Origin: an uncultured Alphaproteobacteria bacterium
Lineage (GTDB): Bacteria > Pseudomonadota > Alphaproteobacteria > HIMB59 > GCA-002718135
Length of the DNA: 34,295 nt
Direction: 5' to 3'
Assembly (NCBI GenBank): GCA_902610845.1
Contig: CACLXJ010000009.1
Span: forward strand, 1 to 34,295
Shown here one piece after another: positions 33,068-34,295 of this stretch. Under the pieces are notes generated by a model that did no database searches, was not told where the DNA came from, and saw only the letters and a list, made by a program, of their open reading frames with translations. Both the position numbers and the translations under genes were made by a program. How positions within the stretch are numbered: the stretch's first letter is position 1; every line of letters begins with the position of its first letter.

Positions 33068-34295
33068 ATGGCAAAAGTAATTGGTATTGATTTAGGTACT
33101 ACAAACTCCTGCGTTGCAGTAATGGACGGTAAGGAACCAAAGGTAATTGAAAACTCTGAAGGTGGAAGAACAACTCCGTCAATGGTAGCATTCAGTGATA
33201 CAAAAGAAAAACTTGTTGGACAGTCGGCTAAAAGACAAGCAGTAACCAATTCTGAAAATACTTTATTTGCCATAAAAAGATTAATAGGAAGAACATTTGA
33301 AGATGAAGCTGTTAAGTCTGATAGCGGATTAGTACCTTATAAAATTGTAAAAGGTGATAACGGCGATGCGTGGGTAGAAGCGCGCGGAGATAATTATAGT
33401 CCTAGCCAAATAAGTGCTTTCATTTTACAAAAAATGAAAGAGACTGCAGAATCGTATTTAGGTGAAGATGTTACTCAAGCAGTGATAACTGTTCCTGCAT
33501 ATTTTAATGATGCTCAAAGACAAGCAACAAAAGATGCTGGTAAAATAGCTGGCCTTGAAGTTTTAAGAATAATTAATGAGCCCACCGCTGCAGCATTAGC
33601 ATATGGTTTAGATAAAAAGAAAACTGGTACGGTTGCTGTTTATGATCTTGGTGGAGGTACATTTGATATTTCTATTTTAGAAATAGGTGACGGTGTTTTT
33701 GAAGTTAAATCAACCAATGGTGATACCCATCTAGGTGGTGAAGATTTTGATCTTAAAATAATAGATTACCTTGCAGATGAATTTAAAAAAGATAACGGTA
33801 TTGATTTACGTTCAGATAAACTTGCTCTACAGCGTTTGAAAGAAGCTGCAGAGAAGGCTAAGATTGAATTATCAAGCTCAACTGAAACAGAAGTCAATTT
33901 ACCATTTATAACTGCTGACCAATCTGGTCCAAAGCATTTGACCATCAAGCTATCAAGAGCAAAACTAGAAGCTATAGTAGGTGAACTTTTAAATCAAAGT
34001 TTAAATCCTTGTGAAATGGCGCTTAAAGATGCTGGATTGCAAGCTGCAGAGATTGATGATGTTATTTTAGTAGGTGGGATGACCAGAATGCCTAAAGTAA
34101 CAGAGATAGTAAAAAACTTTTTTGGTAAAGAGCCTAATAAAGGTGTTAATCCTGATGAAGTTGTTGCATCTGGTGCTGCTATTCAAGCAGGAGTATTACA
34201 AGGTGATGTAAAAGATGTTCTCTTACTTGATGTTACACCGCTATCACTTGGTATTGAAACACTTGGAGGTGTATTTACAAAACTGATTGATAAAA
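33068..34295 (+). CDS. dnaK: Chaperone DnaK (Hsp70), cut by the right edge
   Basis: ATP-driven chaperone. The first 409 residues are in the window, covering the whole nucleotide-binding domain, the linker and the start of the substrate-binding domain. [17 protein letters not shown] is phosphate loop 1, then [46 protein letters not shown] (phosphate loop 2), [12 protein letters not shown] written here as [11 protein letters not shown], the linker [19 protein letters not shown], and the frame stays open to the end. Codon use is richer in GGT and GCT than in the neighbours, as in a highly expressed gene. Downstream of grpE with its own heat-shock-type promoter. Confidence 0.98.
   Translation, partial: MAKVIGIDLGTTNSCVAVMDGKEPKVIENSEGGRTTPSMVAFSDTKEKLVGQSAKRQAVTNSENTLFAIKRLIGRTFEDEAVKSDSGLVPYKIVKGDNGDAWVEARGDNYSPSQISAFILQKMKETAESYLGEDVTQAVITVPAYFNDAQRQATKDAGKIAGLEVLRIINEPTAAALAYGLDKKKTGTVAVYDLGGGTFDISILEIGDGVFEVKSTNGDTHLGGEDFDLKIIDYLADEFKKDNGIDLRSDKLALQRLKEAAEKAKIELSSSTETEVNLPFITADQSGPKHLTIKLSRAKLEAIVGELLNQSLNPCEMALKDAGLQAAEIDDVILVGGMTRMPKVTEIVKNFFGKEPNKGVNPDEVVASGAAIQAGVLQGDVKDVLLLDVTPLSLGIETLGGVFTKLIDK

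Noticed and set aside
1-34295. tRNA, rRNA, CRISPR array, insertion sequence
   Set aside because: No cloverleaf with TTCGA-type T-loop, no rRNA-like block, no regularly spaced repeats and no transposase were found on reading both strands.

Overview
The window is a very AT-rich, tightly packed bacterial chromosome segment. It uses TGA as a stop, many neighbouring genes overlap by 1 to 11 bases, and almost everything is housekeeping. The gene order (DUF3576-leuS-lptE-holA / parB-parA-rsmG-mnmG-mnmE-rho / maf-aroE-coaE-dnaQ-Tim44-x-Smr / hslVU / his operon / rsmI-lppC / rdgB-rph / hrcA-grpE-dnaK) is that of an alphaproteobacterium. The low G+C, short spacers and compact proteins suggest a streamlined, probably marine lineage of the SAR11/HIMB59/AEGEAN-169 kind. 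That placement is inference; I cannot assign a genus.

Layout. 1-2037: a gene cut by the left edge, yggS, and a strongly translated porin with two inverted repeats in its leader and a clear intrinsic terminator. 2078-6620: a rightward run of DUF3576 lipoprotein, leuS, lptE and holA. 6610-13321: a leftward run of rho, mnmE, mnmG, rsmG, parA and parB. Two copies of the 12-bp parS core TTTCACGTGAAA lie 191 bp apart in and beside mnmE. 13322-13743: a 422-bp, about 17% G+C gap with all flanking genes transcribed away from it; this is my candidate replication origin. 13744-17969: a rightward run of maf, aroE, coaE, dnaQ, a Tim44-domain gene, a T4-type lysozyme gene where MltA is usually found, and an Smr gene.

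17966-21321: a leftward cassette of a DUF3108 periplasmic protein, a GT83/ArnT-like glycosyltransferase and a protein with two complete PAP2 phosphatase domains in tandem; I read it as an envelope-lipid (possibly lipid A) remodelling cassette. 21351-23251: hslVU behind a heat-shock-type promoter. 23296-27190: hisB-hisH-GNAT-hisA-hisF-hisE-HIT. 27195-28618: BON lipoprotein and rsmI on the minus strand. 28557-29890: an LppC-type penicillin-binding protein activator broken by two +1 frameshifts. 29883-31176: rdgB and rph. 31224-34295: hrcA (one +1 frameshift), grpE and dnaK (cut by the right edge), with a second heat-shock-type promoter before dnaK.

Taken together, the left and middle parts carry the chromosome's replication-start and segregation module (putative oriC, parS, parA, parB, DNA polymerase III delta and DnaQ-like exonuclease). 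The right part carries proteostasis, histidine synthesis and nucleotide/RNA quality control. The points most worth checking are the parS pair, the origin candidate, the lysozyme in the mltA slot, the double PAP2 protein, and the cluster of three single-base homopolymer insertions at 28.9-31.5 kb. I saw no tRNA, rRNA, CRISPR array, insertion sequence or phage block.
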